Notes under the pieces: model-generated
What the model saw: only the letters and a program-made list of their open reading frames with translations
The model's database searches: none
Told to the model about the DNA's origin: nothing
Position numbers and translations under genes: made by a program
NCBI GenBank assembly: GCA_026708035.1
Contig: JAPOVQ010000022.1
Coordinates: 1-43,571 of the forward strand
Reading direction: 5' to 3'
DNA: 43,571 nt
Source: Chloroflexota bacterium
GTDB taxonomy: Bacteria > Chloroflexota > UBA11872
Part shown: positions 32,883-40,344 of the stretch, piece after piece
How the letters are laid out: each line of letters begins with the position of its first letter
Position numbering within the stretch: the first letter of the stretch is position 1

Positions 32883-32894
32883 TACACTTGCGGC
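32883..32894 (+). promoter_or_regulatory. Candidate -10 element before the FmdB-like gene
   Basis: TACACTTGCGGC, 52 bases before the GTG start. It matches 11 of 12 bases of the element before the sigma-factor gene at 8454-8465. No clear -35 box. Confidence 0.35.
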
Positions 32895-32934
32895 ATCCCG
32901 GCGCTGGCCGTTCCAGCGCGGCTAACACCCTCCG

Positions 32935-33339
32935 GTGCCTGTCTTCGATTACCGCTGCCACGACTGCCGGCGGCGCTCCACCAAGCTCTTCAAGACCTTC
33001 GCGGCGGTGCATGATCCGCCATGCCCTCACTGCGGCTCGGATCGCCTGGAGCGCCTGCTGTCGCGCGTCGCCATCGTCCGCGGCAGCGCGTCTGATGACA
33101 GCTTGGGCGACGACGATTTCTCGGGTATGGACGCCGCCATGGAGGGCCTGGAGTCCGGCGATCCGCGCAGCCTGGCCCGCATGACGCGTCAGATGAGCGA
33201 AGAGATGGGCGAAGACTTGCCCGACGAGTTCGAGCCCATGCTCCGTCGGATGGAGTCCGGGGAAATGCCCGACGACGCCGAGTTCGAGGATGCGGCTTCC
33301 GACCTGGACGACGGCGGCGATGCGTTCGACGAGAACTAA
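32935..33339 (+). CDS. FmdB-family zinc-ribbon protein
   Basis: A 134-residue protein. The N-terminal zinc ribbon (MPVFDYRCHDCRRRSTKLFK, then PPCPHCGSDRLERLLS) has the two CxxC pairs of the FmdB family, Cys8/Cys11 and Cys30/Cys33, which bind Zn or Fe. The remaining ~90 residues are very acidic and helical (FSGMDAAMEGLESGDPRSLA, DDAEFEDAASDLDDGGDAF). FmdB was named for a putative regulator of formamidase, but most family members have no known function. GTG start. It overlaps the next gene by 20 bases, so the two are probably co-transcribed. Confidence 0.85.
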   Translation: MPVFDYRCHDCRRRSTKLFKTFAAVHDPPCPHCGSDRLERLLSRVAIVRGSASDDSLGDDDFSGMDAAMEGLESGDPRSLARMTRQMSEEMGEDLPDEFEPMLRRMESGEMPDDAEFEDAASDLDDGGDAFDEN

Positions 33340-34168
33340 GCTGCACCCCCGACTTCTCGCGCTCGACGTGGACGGCACGCTGACCTGGCCCGGCGTGGGC
33401 CCAGATTCGGACGTGATCCGGTCGCTCGGCGGTGTCGCGGCGCGGGGTGTGACAGTCGTCGTGGCAACTGGCCGCGGGACGAATGCCACCCGCGAGATCA
33501 CGCGCGCACTACCTGCCGGCGCCTACGCGATCCTCAACAACGGCGGCATCGTGCGGCGCGTCCGCGACGGGCAGGTGCTGCGAGCCCGGCACATGACCCA
33601 CGCCGCCGCGGCCGCGGTCCTCGGGGTCTATCGAGACTGCGGCATGTCCGGAATCTGGGTCGAGTCGCCCTTCGCCGGCGAGCGGTACCTGTGTGACGGC
33701 GCGTGGTGGACCTATGCCCCGACGCGGCTCTACCTGTCGACCAAGCTGCCGATCATTCGACCAATGCCGGCGACGGCGGTCGCCGCGCCGGCCGTCGAGG
33801 TGTTTGCCTTCGGCGACCGTGAAGCCGTGGCCGGCGCCGAACGCCGCATCAATGATGAGCTCGGCAATGCCGTCTCGACGGTGTCCTGGTGGAGCGAGCG
33901 CCTCGGGGCGGGTGGCCTGGAATCGCTGCCGGCCGGCGGGACCAAGGGCGAAGCGGTGGCCTGGCTGGCGGGTGAGTTGGGCATCGACGCCGCCGAGGTC
34001 GTCGCCGTGGGCGACGACCGCAACGATATCGAGATGTTGCAATGGGCCGGCCGCGGCGTCGCCATGTCACACGCCCCTCTGGACGTGCAAGTGGCCGCCG
34101 ACGAGGTCGCCACCATCGAAGGGCCGCCGGCCGTGCGCCAGGTCATGCGGGACGTCTGGGGCGTCTGA
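33320..34168 (+). CDS. HAD-superfamily hydrolase, Cof type (IIB)
   Basis: A 282-residue phosphatase-like protein with the four HAD motifs: DVDGTLT with nucleophile Asp16 and acid Asp18, VVVATGRGTN (motif II), GGTKGEAVAWL (motif III Lys) and VAVGDDRNDIEML (motif IV). The Cof/IIB cap lies between motifs II and III (about 85-190). Family members dephosphorylate sugar phosphates, phosphoglycolate or pyrimidine-derived phosphates. The ATG at 33320 lies in the end of the FmdB-like gene, a 20-base overlap. A start at 33290 is possible, but the fold begins only about 12 residues after the chosen one. Confidence 0.9.
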   Translation: MRSTRTKLHPRLLALDVDGTLTWPGVGPDSDVIRSLGGVAARGVTVVVATGRGTNATREITRALPAGAYAILNNGGIVRRVRDGQVLRARHMTHAAAAAVLGVYRDCGMSGIWVESPFAGERYLCDGAWWTYAPTRLYLSTKLPIIRPMPATAVAAPAVEVFAFGDREAVAGAERRINDELGNAVSTVSWWSERLGAGGLESLPAGGTKGEAVAWLAGELGIDAAEVVAVGDDRNDIEMLQWAGRGVAMSHAPLDVQVAADEVATIEGPPAVRQVMRDVWGV

Positions 34169-34208
34169 CCTAGCCCGTCCTTCGAGGGGTCGCAAGTCTT
34201 CCCAGTCC

Positions 34209-34235
34209 GTCACCCCGGCGGAGGCCGGGGTCCAG
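34209..34235. repeat. Short repeat related to family B
   Basis: GTCACCCCGGCGGAGGCCGG followed by GGTCCAG. The arms CCCCGGC/GCCGGGG form a hairpin with GTCA and CCAG ends as in family B. It is the simple form, without the inner CCCCGTA/TACGGGG stem. Confidence 0.6.
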
Positions 34236-34348
34236 GATCGATGTCCCGGGGCAGGAGTTAACCGGCCTGGATTCCCCAAGTCCACAGACGAAGTGCAACA
34301 CCTGGTGCAGGGGCGGCTGGGGTGCCGGTGCTAGGCTTTTCTCCGTCC

Positions 34349-34424
34349 GCCGATGTAGCTCAGCTGGCAGAGCGGGGCTTTCGTAAAGCTCAGGTCGTGG
34401 GTTCGAATCCCACCGTCGGCTCCA
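34349..34424 (+). tRNA. tRNA-Thr (anticodon CGT)
   Basis: A full 76-base cloverleaf. Acceptor arms GCCGATG and CGTCGGC pair with one T-G. The D stem is GCTC/GAGC. The anticodon stem GGGCT/AGCTC holds the loop TTCGTAA, giving anticodon CGT (reads ACG). The T arm is GTGGG-TTCGAAT-CCCAC. The CCA end is encoded (34422-34424), and the discriminator base is T. It lies just before the AT-rich peptidase gene; I found no repeated copy of its 3' end nearby. Confidence 0.95.
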
Positions 34425-34581
34425 ACAAGGGGATGCCCTCGGGGCACCCATGGCGCGGCGTTTCCCATGCCGGGCCTTCGATTGCTGGACTCCGGCTCCT
34501 GCTCAGGTGCGGCGTGGTCACCGAAATCTTGGGATCCACGTGCAGCAGTTTGTAAGGGGAACCTGCGGCGCTTGCGAGCTG

Positions 34582-37440
34582 TCAGGGAGCCATGGCCGCC
34601 AGCCTGACGACGTCGCTCTCGGTGATCCCGTCGGCCACCCAGGGAAAGGTGAGAACTTGCCGGGCGAGATGCACGTTGTGGAGAGTGATTCGATGCAAAT
34701 GATGAACGGCCCGAGCCTCGACATTGGTGATGTCGTCCCTGAACCAGCCAAGACCAAGGATTCGGCCGCCCAGAGCCACGTCCTCAACGACCACACCTTG
34801 TAGCTCGCCGAGTGCCGACAGTTCGTGGCCATTGATACCGTCCGTGAACCACGGGAAAGCCACGAGCTGCAATGCAAACTCAGGACCTAAGTGTGTAACT
34901 CGATCTGGATTGGAGACATCAGCCTGATTTGGATCGAAGATCGCAGTGATTCGCGCAAGTGCCTGCCATTCGACAATGTTCCAACCGTCTACTGTCCAGG
35001 CTAGCCCCAACATGGCCTTCGCGAAATCAACATTTATCACTGCCAGCGTGGGCAGAAAGTCAAGCGCCGCGGTTTCTTCCGCGGAAGAAATACCGTCGGC
35101 AATCCACGGAACTGACATCACCTGTGTAAAATAATCTCTCCCGTGAGCGGCAACGGCTTCCAAAAGTGTGAGTGCGTTCACCTCGGATCGGCTCACACCG
35201 TCAGAAACCCACGGGAGCGCGACGATTGTGTCGGCAATGCCTTGCTCTTCCGCAGGTCTCCAACGCTCCGTAGAAATGACAGATCCAAGGAACAAGATAG
35301 CTCCGGACTCGTCATACGCAAGAGTGTCTTTCATCCATGAGTAGTTCAGAGCGATGCCGGTTGCATTGCGATTTCCTTCCACCATAAAGCGCAGAAAACT
35401 AAGCACCGTATATTCCCAGTGCTTAATGTCGTCGATTATCCAGGTAAAGCTCGCCGCCAGTTTGCCTAGCTCGGTATCCGTCGCTGCAATTCGGCCAATA
35501 TCGTTGATGGCTGCCAGTTCCTTGGAATGCACCCCGTCGACAATCCAAGGGAAACTCGCAACCTTGATCATTAGATCGTTGTCAACCCACCAGAGGCTGA
35601 CAAGCGCTCCCAGAGCATCGGCATGATGAGAATCTGGCGGGCTCTCGGCCCAGGGAAGGATCTCTTGGAGGACCGGGGCGACCGCCGCGTGTATCGATGG
35701 TACTGTCACTTGGGACGGTGCTTCGGCCGTGAAAGGGCCGCCGCGAAGGCGGCGATACAATTTGCGTACGGCATCTTTGGACTCTTCCGGAGCGTTTCTC
35801 AAAAGATTCCAATAGAGTTTTTCGTCTGTCGCGGGATGTCCATAACCAGGACTATAAATCTCGCCTAATGACCTGCCCATCGCCGTATCGCCAACGATGG
35901 CCAGAGCATCCAATAGGAATAGATTGCCGAAGTCGTATGGGCTGCATGAGATACCCGTCCCTCCACGGTATAAAGATTCCCCTAGCTGATGTAACGTCAT
36001 CGCTCCAGGATGATTCAAGCACTCATTCGTCACCTGGTGAAATGCCTGTGATCGGACACTTTCAGTGGATTCTCGTCCAGCGCGATCATTGACAAATGCT
36101 GACAGGAACTCGGCACCGCCTTCGACTTGCCATTGATTGTACAATTCGCCAAAACTTCTGTTAAAATAATAATGAGACAGCTCGTGCTCCAATTCATCCA
36201 GAAGGCTTTCGTGCAATATGATATAATTTCCTAAATGAACTCCGCGAGTTCCATGTCCAGTGTAATTGTAGTCTCCGGTGACTGTAAGAATCACATCGGT
36301 TGTCGGGAACGGAATTCCCAGAAAGTTCTCGGAGATTTGTATAAAATCTTCGATGCGATCGAGCAATCTATCGTCGATATTGAACGGTGACTCTTTGATG
36401 ATCCATATGTTTGTGTCTCGTGTATCGCTCAGTGAAATGGTGCGAGTGGCGATGTAATACTGTTCTATGGGGCGCTCGTATGATGTGTAATCGCTAAAAT
36501 ATTGGAGTCCGACAATCCACGCTTTTTCTCTGTCAGTAATACGGTCTGGAAACCACGGTTGGTTCGAGATATTTGCGAAACCGGATTGGCTTGCTCTTGA
36601 TAGCTCACGGATGGCGTTGGCGAAGTAGCGATCGATATCTTGAATTTGTCTGGTAGCAGCTGGTTGCTTGACGGTATCGGGAGACTCGATGTCGTCATCT
36701 TGACTTGGATCAGTCGGCTGCTTGGCGCTATCGGGAATGATGACGTTAGGCAGCTTCTTGACCTTGTCGGGCACGTTTTGAAGCACGACGGCGCCAACGG
36801 TCGTCCCCGGGGCCGATACGTTCCAGATGGCGAACACGGTTCGTTGGGCGCGCAGGACTTGAAGACCCTGGGGGTTGCCGTTGATCTCCCGCTCTTCGTA
36901 GGCAATAGGGAGACCGTAAAGGTTCAGCCAATTGGGCTCGGCGAGGAATGCGGCCTTGATCTTGGGGTTGGCGTCGAGAAGCGCGAGATGGTTGCGCATG
37001 ATGACGCCGAAACTCGTGACGCCCTGGTCGGCTGCCAGGACTTGGTGAGCCGGCACATTGGGAAGCTCGAGACCCGGATACTTGTCGGCGAGGACGTCGA
37101 GGGTGTTGTACCAGTTGACGCGCTGCTTGCCGGGATCCCATTGGAGGATGACCTTCTGAAACGCCTGCAAGGTGAAGGGCCCGTCGGCCCAGCGCTGGCT
37201 GATCGGGTAGCCGATGGCCTGGAGGTCCAGCTCTTGGACGAAGTCCCACATGGGGACGCCGTCGGCATTGGTGACGGCAAATCCGTCGTTGCGGTAGGGG
37301 GTATCGCCGCCGGTGATGGTGAACAGGCATCCGTCGGGCAGCGCAATTCCGTCGCATTCGATCGCGTAGACCGGCGCGGCAAGTGCGGCGGCAAGCGCCA
37401 ACGCAATGGCGACAGCGGCAAGTCGCCGCATGGATCGCAT
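34582..37440 (-). CDS. Large secreted gluzincin-type metallopeptidase with W-x-x-D-G repeats
   Basis: A 952-residue protein. The signal peptide (MRSMRRLAAVAIALALAAAL) probably ends at VYA, residue 26. Residues ~27-235 hold a 'GYPIS…LQAFQKVILQW' module like those in the NHL protein. A polar linker repeats PDSAKQP and PDTVKQP (236-260). The peptidase domain (about 265-570) has HELSH at 419-423 with a following VEGGAEF whose Glu440 is the likely third zinc ligand, as in peptidase MA relatives. The last ~335 residues hold about nine units of ~35-45 residues beginning W-x-x-D-[GD]. No family is recognised for the repeat part. DNA from roughly 34.9 to 36.7 kb is much richer in A/T than its surroundings, while the 5' third matches them. 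It is next to tRNA-Thr and a toxin-antitoxin pair. The ATG at 37440 (or 37431) gives a proper signal peptide. Confidence 0.85.
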   Translation of the reverse strand: MRSMRRLAAVAIALALAAALAAPVYAIECDGIALPDGCLFTITGGDTPYRNDGFAVTNADGVPMWDFVQELDLQAIGYPISQRWADGPFTLQAFQKVILQWDPGKQRVNWYNTLDVLADKYPGLELPNVPAHQVLAADQGVTSFGVIMRNHLALLDANPKIKAAFLAEPNWLNLYGLPIAYEEREINGNPQGLQVLRAQRTVFAIWNVSAPGTTVGAVVLQNVPDKVKKLPNVIIPDSAKQPTDPSQDDDIESPDTVKQPAATRQIQDIDRYFANAIRELSRASQSGFANISNQPWFPDRITDREKAWIVGLQYFSDYTSYERPIEQYYIATRTISLSDTRDTNIWIIKESPFNIDDRLLDRIEDFIQISENFLGIPFPTTDVILTVTGDYNYTGHGTRGVHLGNYIILHESLLDELEHELSHYYFNRSFGELYNQWQVEGGAEFLSAFVNDRAGRESTESVRSQAFHQVTNECLNHPGAMTLHQLGESLYRGGTGISCSPYDFGNLFLLDALAIVGDTAMGRSLGEIYSPGYGHPATDEKLYWNLLRNAPEESKDAVRKLYRRLRGGPFTAEAPSQVTVPSIHAAVAPVLQEILPWAESPPDSHHADALGALVSLWWVDNDLMIKVASFPWIVDGVHSKELAAINDIGRIAATDTELGKLAASFTWIIDDIKHWEYTVLSFLRFMVEGNRNATGIALNYSWMKDTLAYDESGAILFLGSVISTERWRPAEEQGIADTIVALPWVSDGVSRSEVNALTLLEAVAAHGRDYFTQVMSVPWIADGISSAEETAALDFLPTLAVINVDFAKAMLGLAWTVDGWNIVEWQALARITAIFDPNQADVSNPDRVTHLGPEFALQLVAFPWFTDGINGHELSALGELQGVVVEDVALGGRILGLGWFRDDITNVEARAVHHLHRITLHNVHLARQVLTFPWVADGITESDVVRLAAMAP
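34585..35595 (-). repeat. Protein-level tandem repeats, W-x-x-D-[GD], about nine units
   Basis: Units start at residues ~617 (WWVDND), 632 (WIVDGV), 667 (WIIDDI), 702 (WMKDTL), 744 (WVSDGV), 779 (WIADGI), 815 (WTVDGW), 864 (WFTDGI), 899 (WFRDDI) and 934 (WVADGI). A typical unit continues xxxExxALxxLxxIAxxDxxLAxxVL and so looks like two helices. DNA identity between units is low, so this is an old expansion. Confidence 0.8.
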
Positions 37441-37547
37441 CGAGATGGCAATCCGCCCCGGAATTGATGCCGGGCAGTATAGGTGGCGCTCGCCGGACGA
37501 CTGCGGAAACGACGCCAAGTCTAAGCCTGCTCGCGCCTCGGGCGAGC

Positions 37548-37928
37548 CTACGCCGCCATCGTGCGGACGGGGTACCGGAGTATGTTGGCGTCCGCGGTGA
37601 CCAGGGTGAGCCCCTCGACCTGCGCCTGCGCCACCAGCATCCGGTCGAACGGGTCGCCATGAAGCTTGGGCAGGCTCCCCGCCTGCTCGGCGTGAACGAA
37701 GGTCACCGGAAGCTCGCTGAATCCGGCGGCCTCAATCGTCCCGGCCAGGTGGTCCGGGACTCGCAGCTTCCCGAGTGCGCTCTTATTGGCGATTTCCCAG
37801 ACGGTAGCCGCGCTGACGAATACATCGTTGCGCGGGTCGGTCAAGGCTCTACGTACGTCGCTTCCTAGCATTTGCTCGGCCCCAAGTGCCCACAGGAGCA
37901 CATGGGTGTCCATCAACAGACGCCTCAC
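37548..37928 (-). CDS. vapC: PIN-domain toxin (VapC-like)
   Basis: A 126-residue PIN ribonuclease toxin. Acidic residues: Asp7 (LMDTHVLLWAL), Glu45 (VWEIANKSALGKL), Asp92/Asp95 (GDPFDRMLVAQA) and Asp113 (TADANI). The MDTHxxLW start and the GDPFDR motif place it in the large group of PIN toxins paired with Phd-type antitoxins. GTG start overlapping the antitoxin stop by four bases (GTGA). It is the downstream gene of the pair, next to the AT-rich peptidase, which suggests this stretch was kept by addiction. Confidence 0.9.
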   Translation of the reverse strand: MRRLLMDTHVLLWALGAEQMLGSDVRRALTDPRNDVFVSAATVWEIANKSALGKLRVPDHLAGTIEAAGFSELPVTFVHAEQAGSLPKLHGDPFDRMLVAQAQVEGLTLVTADANILRYPVRTMAA

Positions 37929-38158
37929 AAGTCGCCTTCGAAAGCCTTGATGACTTCCTCGGGCGTCTCATCGAAGTCGGGAGCGATCCAGATCTGGCCC
38001 TTGAGCTCGCCAAGCCTCCGCGGCTTGTTCTGGGGCCGGTAGGGCACCAGCCGCAGATACGGCTTGCCGGCTTTGGCAATGACGACCTCTTCGCCCTCCC
38101 AGGCCCGCTCGCCGAGTCGGGAAAGCTGCGACTTGGCCTCGTGCATGTTGACTTGCAC
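37925..38158 (-). CDS. Phd/YefM-type antitoxin
   Basis: A 77-residue antitoxin. The N-terminal Phd/YefM fold is MQVNMHEAKSQLSRLGERAW, then EGEEVVIAKAGKPYLRLVPY. The C-terminal tail (PDFDETPEEVIKAFEGDL) should bind and block the PIN toxin. GTG start with AGAGGAG seven bases upstream, a strong site. Antitoxins of this type bind palindromic operators in their own promoters; TTAGCTAAGCTAGGCTAA just upstream (38174-38191) is the likely target. The gene overlaps its toxin by four bases, so more antitoxin than toxin would be made. Confidence 0.9.
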   Translation of the reverse strand: MQVNMHEAKSQLSRLGERAWEGEEVVIAKAGKPYLRLVPYRPQNKPRRLGELKGQIWIAPDFDETPEEVIKAFEGDL

Positions 38159-38173
38159 GGCGATTCTCCTCTG

Positions 38174-38191
38174 TTAGCTAAGCTAGGCTAA
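38174..38191 (-). promoter_or_regulatory. Candidate antitoxin operator
   Basis: TTAGCTAAGCTAGGCTAA contains TTAGC…GCTAA arms and a repeated TAGC/TAAGC/TAGGC motif. It lies 16 bases before the antitoxin start, overlapping the region where the promoter would be. A low-GC stretch (AGTTTATTTGAGTTTTGG) follows it. Confidence 0.5.
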
Positions 38192-38257
38192 GTTTATTTG
38201 AGTTTTGGTCAACTCGCAATTGACGTTGGGCCTCCCACGATCGCCGTAGGCCTGCGA

Positions 38258-38314
38258 CCGTTCGTGGTGAGCCCTTCGGCAAGCTCAGGGCAGGCTCTGT
38301 CGAACCATGAACGG
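38258..38314. repeat. Dispersed palindromic repeat, family D, copy 1
   Basis: CCGTTCGTGGTGAGCCCTTC, GGCAAGCTCAGGGCAGGCTC, then TGTCGAACCATGAACGG. The arms CCGTTC/GAACGG and a CCTTCGGCAAGCTCAGG core give nested stems. A shorter copy lies at 42955-42993. Confidence 0.8.
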
Positions 38315-38348
38315 AATTGCTACCCGGGCGTTCCATTCGCCCGCTTGA

Positions 38349-39932
38349 TCACCTCGCCGGCCCCAACCGAAATACCCGCCGCGCGTTGCCGTGCAGCACG
38401 GCGGCGTAGGCCGCGGGATCGAGGCCGGCGCTGTCCACCAGCCCCACCATGAGTGATGGCGAGAGCAGGTCCATATCCGTGCCGAACATCACGCGCGCTG
38501 GCCCCAGCCGCTCGACGGCTGCACGCACCGGGTTGTCCTGCGGCCAGGAGCTGGCGTACTCGACATAAAGATTGGGAAGCGGTGCGGCTAGCTCCAGCAT
38601 CCGCTCCCAGTCCAGACCGCCGCCGTGGTAGGCCACGACGGTCAGGCCCGGATGCCGTGCCGCCAGCTCGACGATGCCGTCAACTTGCTGGGTTTCGGAC
38701 GGCGGATCGAAGCCACCCAATGCCATCACGTGATTCACCACGGGCTTGCCGCGCGCGGCGACTTCCGCAAACAGCGCGGCCATGCGCGGATCGCCGATGG
38801 GAACGCGCGACAGCTGCGTGTGCAGCTTGGCCCCCACGACGTGCGGCTCGGGATACCACCGATCCATCTCCTCACACGATCCGGCGACGTCGTGGGGGGT
38901 GATCGTCACCAGCGGGCGGATGGTGCCTCGCCCACGGCTTCCCTCAACCAGCTCCCGGTTGCCGCGGCGGAAATCATTGGTGATGGCCAGCGCCGACGAG
39001 GCGAACGTCTGCTCCACGTTGTACTTGACCATCAACCGCTCGAGCGTGGCGATGCCGTGGTCGTCGTGGCTGGTGACGCCGGCGTAGGGCCAGGCGCCGT
39101 TGTGCGCGTGAATGTCGATGATCGGCACCGTCTCGGGACCGCGCACCGGCGCGCCGAACGGGCTGGGCGTCAGACCGGGCGTCGCGCGCTCGGCTACGTC
39201 GCGCCCCTCGATCAACCGCAGCGCGTTGCCGGCCAGGATGAGCCGGCGGTCCGGCTCGGGCAGGTTGGCGTGCAGCACCAGGTTCAGCGCCGATAGCGCG
39301 TTGAACGGCGGCCCGGAGGTCCCGAACAGCACCCGGTCTGCACCCACTTCGGAGGCGATGAGCTCCAGCGTGTCGGGGCGGCAGAGCCGGTGGCTCTCCA
39401 GGTGGACTCGCGGATCGCTCCGCATCACGGTGAGCGCCTCGCCCAGCGTGGCGTAGGTCACGTTGGCGAAAACGATCGTCAGGTCAAGGTCGCCCAGCGC
39501 GTGCATGTATTCCGTCAGCTCGCCGATGGGGTTGCCCAGGTCGGCCATCAGCACCAGGCCGGCGTCGGCGATCCGGCGCGCGGCGGCCTGGAACGTCGCC
39601 TCGCCGGGCGGCCAGGCGCCCTGTGCGCCGCGAAACGCGCGAAACAGCCGCACGCTGGCGTCGATCGACTCCTCGACCTGATCCAGCGCGCGGCTGCCGG
39701 AGCGCGGATCGACCACCGCGGCCGCCGTCAGCTCTCCATGCCTCGCCGCCGCGGCCAGGGCGTCGGCGTTTCCCAGTCCCGGCTCGTGGTATACCCCGCT
39801 GAGCGCCGCCACATAGGTGCGGGTGATTCCCACCACCGCCGCGCGGTCCACGACCTCCGCCGGAGTCCACATGGCGCGAGTGAAGGGCACGGCGCCAAAG
39901 TGGCCCGAAACGTCGATGATCTGGTCGGTCAT
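38349..39932 (-). CDS. Two-domain amidohydrolase (Amidohydro_2 type), first half degenerate
   Basis: A 527-residue protein made of two copies of an amidohydrolase_2-like barrel. The second copy (about 268-527) has the metal pattern: DIHAHNG (His275/His277), NHVMALGG (His401), YHGGG (His436) and FGTD (Asp486), then the family ending HGNARRVF. The first copy (1-245) has DVSGHFG and FGTS, so it lacks the HxH and the catalytic Asp, and ends AGNALRLI. It is probably a structural or regulatory domain. Relatives of the second half hydrolyse or decarboxylate cyclic amides and aromatic acids. The two halves are each shorter than a single family member. Substrate is unknown. The gene is not close to an obvious partner. 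Confidence 0.82.
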   Translation of the reverse strand: MTDQIIDVSGHFGAVPFTRAMWTPAEVVDRAAVVGITRTYVAALSGVYHEPGLGNADALAAAARHGELTAAAVVDPRSGSRALDQVEESIDASVRLFRAFRGAQGAWPPGEATFQAAARRIADAGLVLMADLGNPIGELTEYMHALGDLDLTIVFANVTYATLGEALTVMRSDPRVHLESHRLCRPDTLELIASEVGADRVLFGTSGPPFNALSALNLVLHANLPEPDRRLILAGNALRLIEGRDVAERATPGLTPSPFGAPVRGPETVPIIDIHAHNGAWPYAGVTSHDDHGIATLERLMVKYNVEQTFASSALAITNDFRRGNRELVEGSRGRGTIRPLVTITPHDVAGSCEEMDRWYPEPHVVGAKLHTQLSRVPIGDPRMAALFAEVAARGKPVVNHVMALGGFDPPSETQQVDGIVELAARHPGLTVVAYHGGGLDWERMLELAAPLPNLYVEYASSWPQDNPVRAAVERLGPARVMFGTDMDLLSPSLMVGLVDSAGLDPAAYAAVLHGNARRVFRLGPAR

Positions 39933-39998
39933 CAGGGTGTTTGGCGCTGGAACGGCGCGCGCATTATGCGCGAAGCGCCCGGCCTTGCCGCGCGGAGA

Positions 39999-40337
39999 CT
40001 AGAGCCGGACGAAGCGCTCGAGCTCCAGCGTGAACACCGTGGCTCCGCCGACCTCGACCTCAACCGGCTCGGCCAGCAGCATCGTGTCCCCTGCCAGCGA
40101 AACGATCTGCATTTCGCTGCGGGTCTGGCATTGGCTGGCAATCAGGTCCATCAGGGTCTCGTGGCGGGTATGCGAATAGGCCACCATGATGGCCTCACTA
40201 GCGCGCTGTAGGAACCCGCCGCGCGTAGGAATCCGCGTGTGGGCGAACCCGGCGTCGTTGAGCGCGTTGGAAAGGCGCATCGCGTCCGCGTCCTGCACCA
40301 CGGCGATGGCGAGGCGGTCATTCGCGCCGGCGGTCAT
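39999..40337 (-). CDS. DarA/PstA-like cyclic-di-AMP receptor, divergent copy
   Basis: A 112-residue PII-like protein of the DUF970/DarA family that binds cyclic di-AMP. LAIAVVQDADAMRLSNALND begins the fold, and GGFLQRAS (40-47) stands where the family has GGFLxxGN, so part of the nucleotide-contacting loop is altered. A further strand (EMQIVSLAGDTMLLAEPVEV) and a C-terminal beta hairpin with VFTLELERFVRL follow. The ATG lies seven bases after the stop of the other copy, so both are on one message. The role of DarA proteins in Chloroflexota is not established. The change may tune affinity or ligand. Confidence 0.8.
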   Translation of the reverse strand: MTAGANDRLAIAVVQDADAMRLSNALNDAGFAHTRIPTRGGFLQRASEAIMVAYSHTRHETLMDLIASQCQTRSEMQIVSLAGDTMLLAEPVEVEVGGATVFTLELERFVRL

Positions 40338-40344
40338 GGTCACG

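Noticed and set aside
31645-33501. A 618-residue GT9 protein
   Set aside because: The N-terminal extension covers the FmdB gene in antisense and has no family similarity.
34425-34470. Terminator after tRNA-Thr
   Set aside because: GGGGATGCCC/GGGCACCC can pair partly, but there is no T-run and the stem has a mismatch.
34349-38192. Prophage or integrative element with integrase
   Set aside because: No integrase, phage structural gene or att duplication is visible; only a weak island hypothesis is kept.
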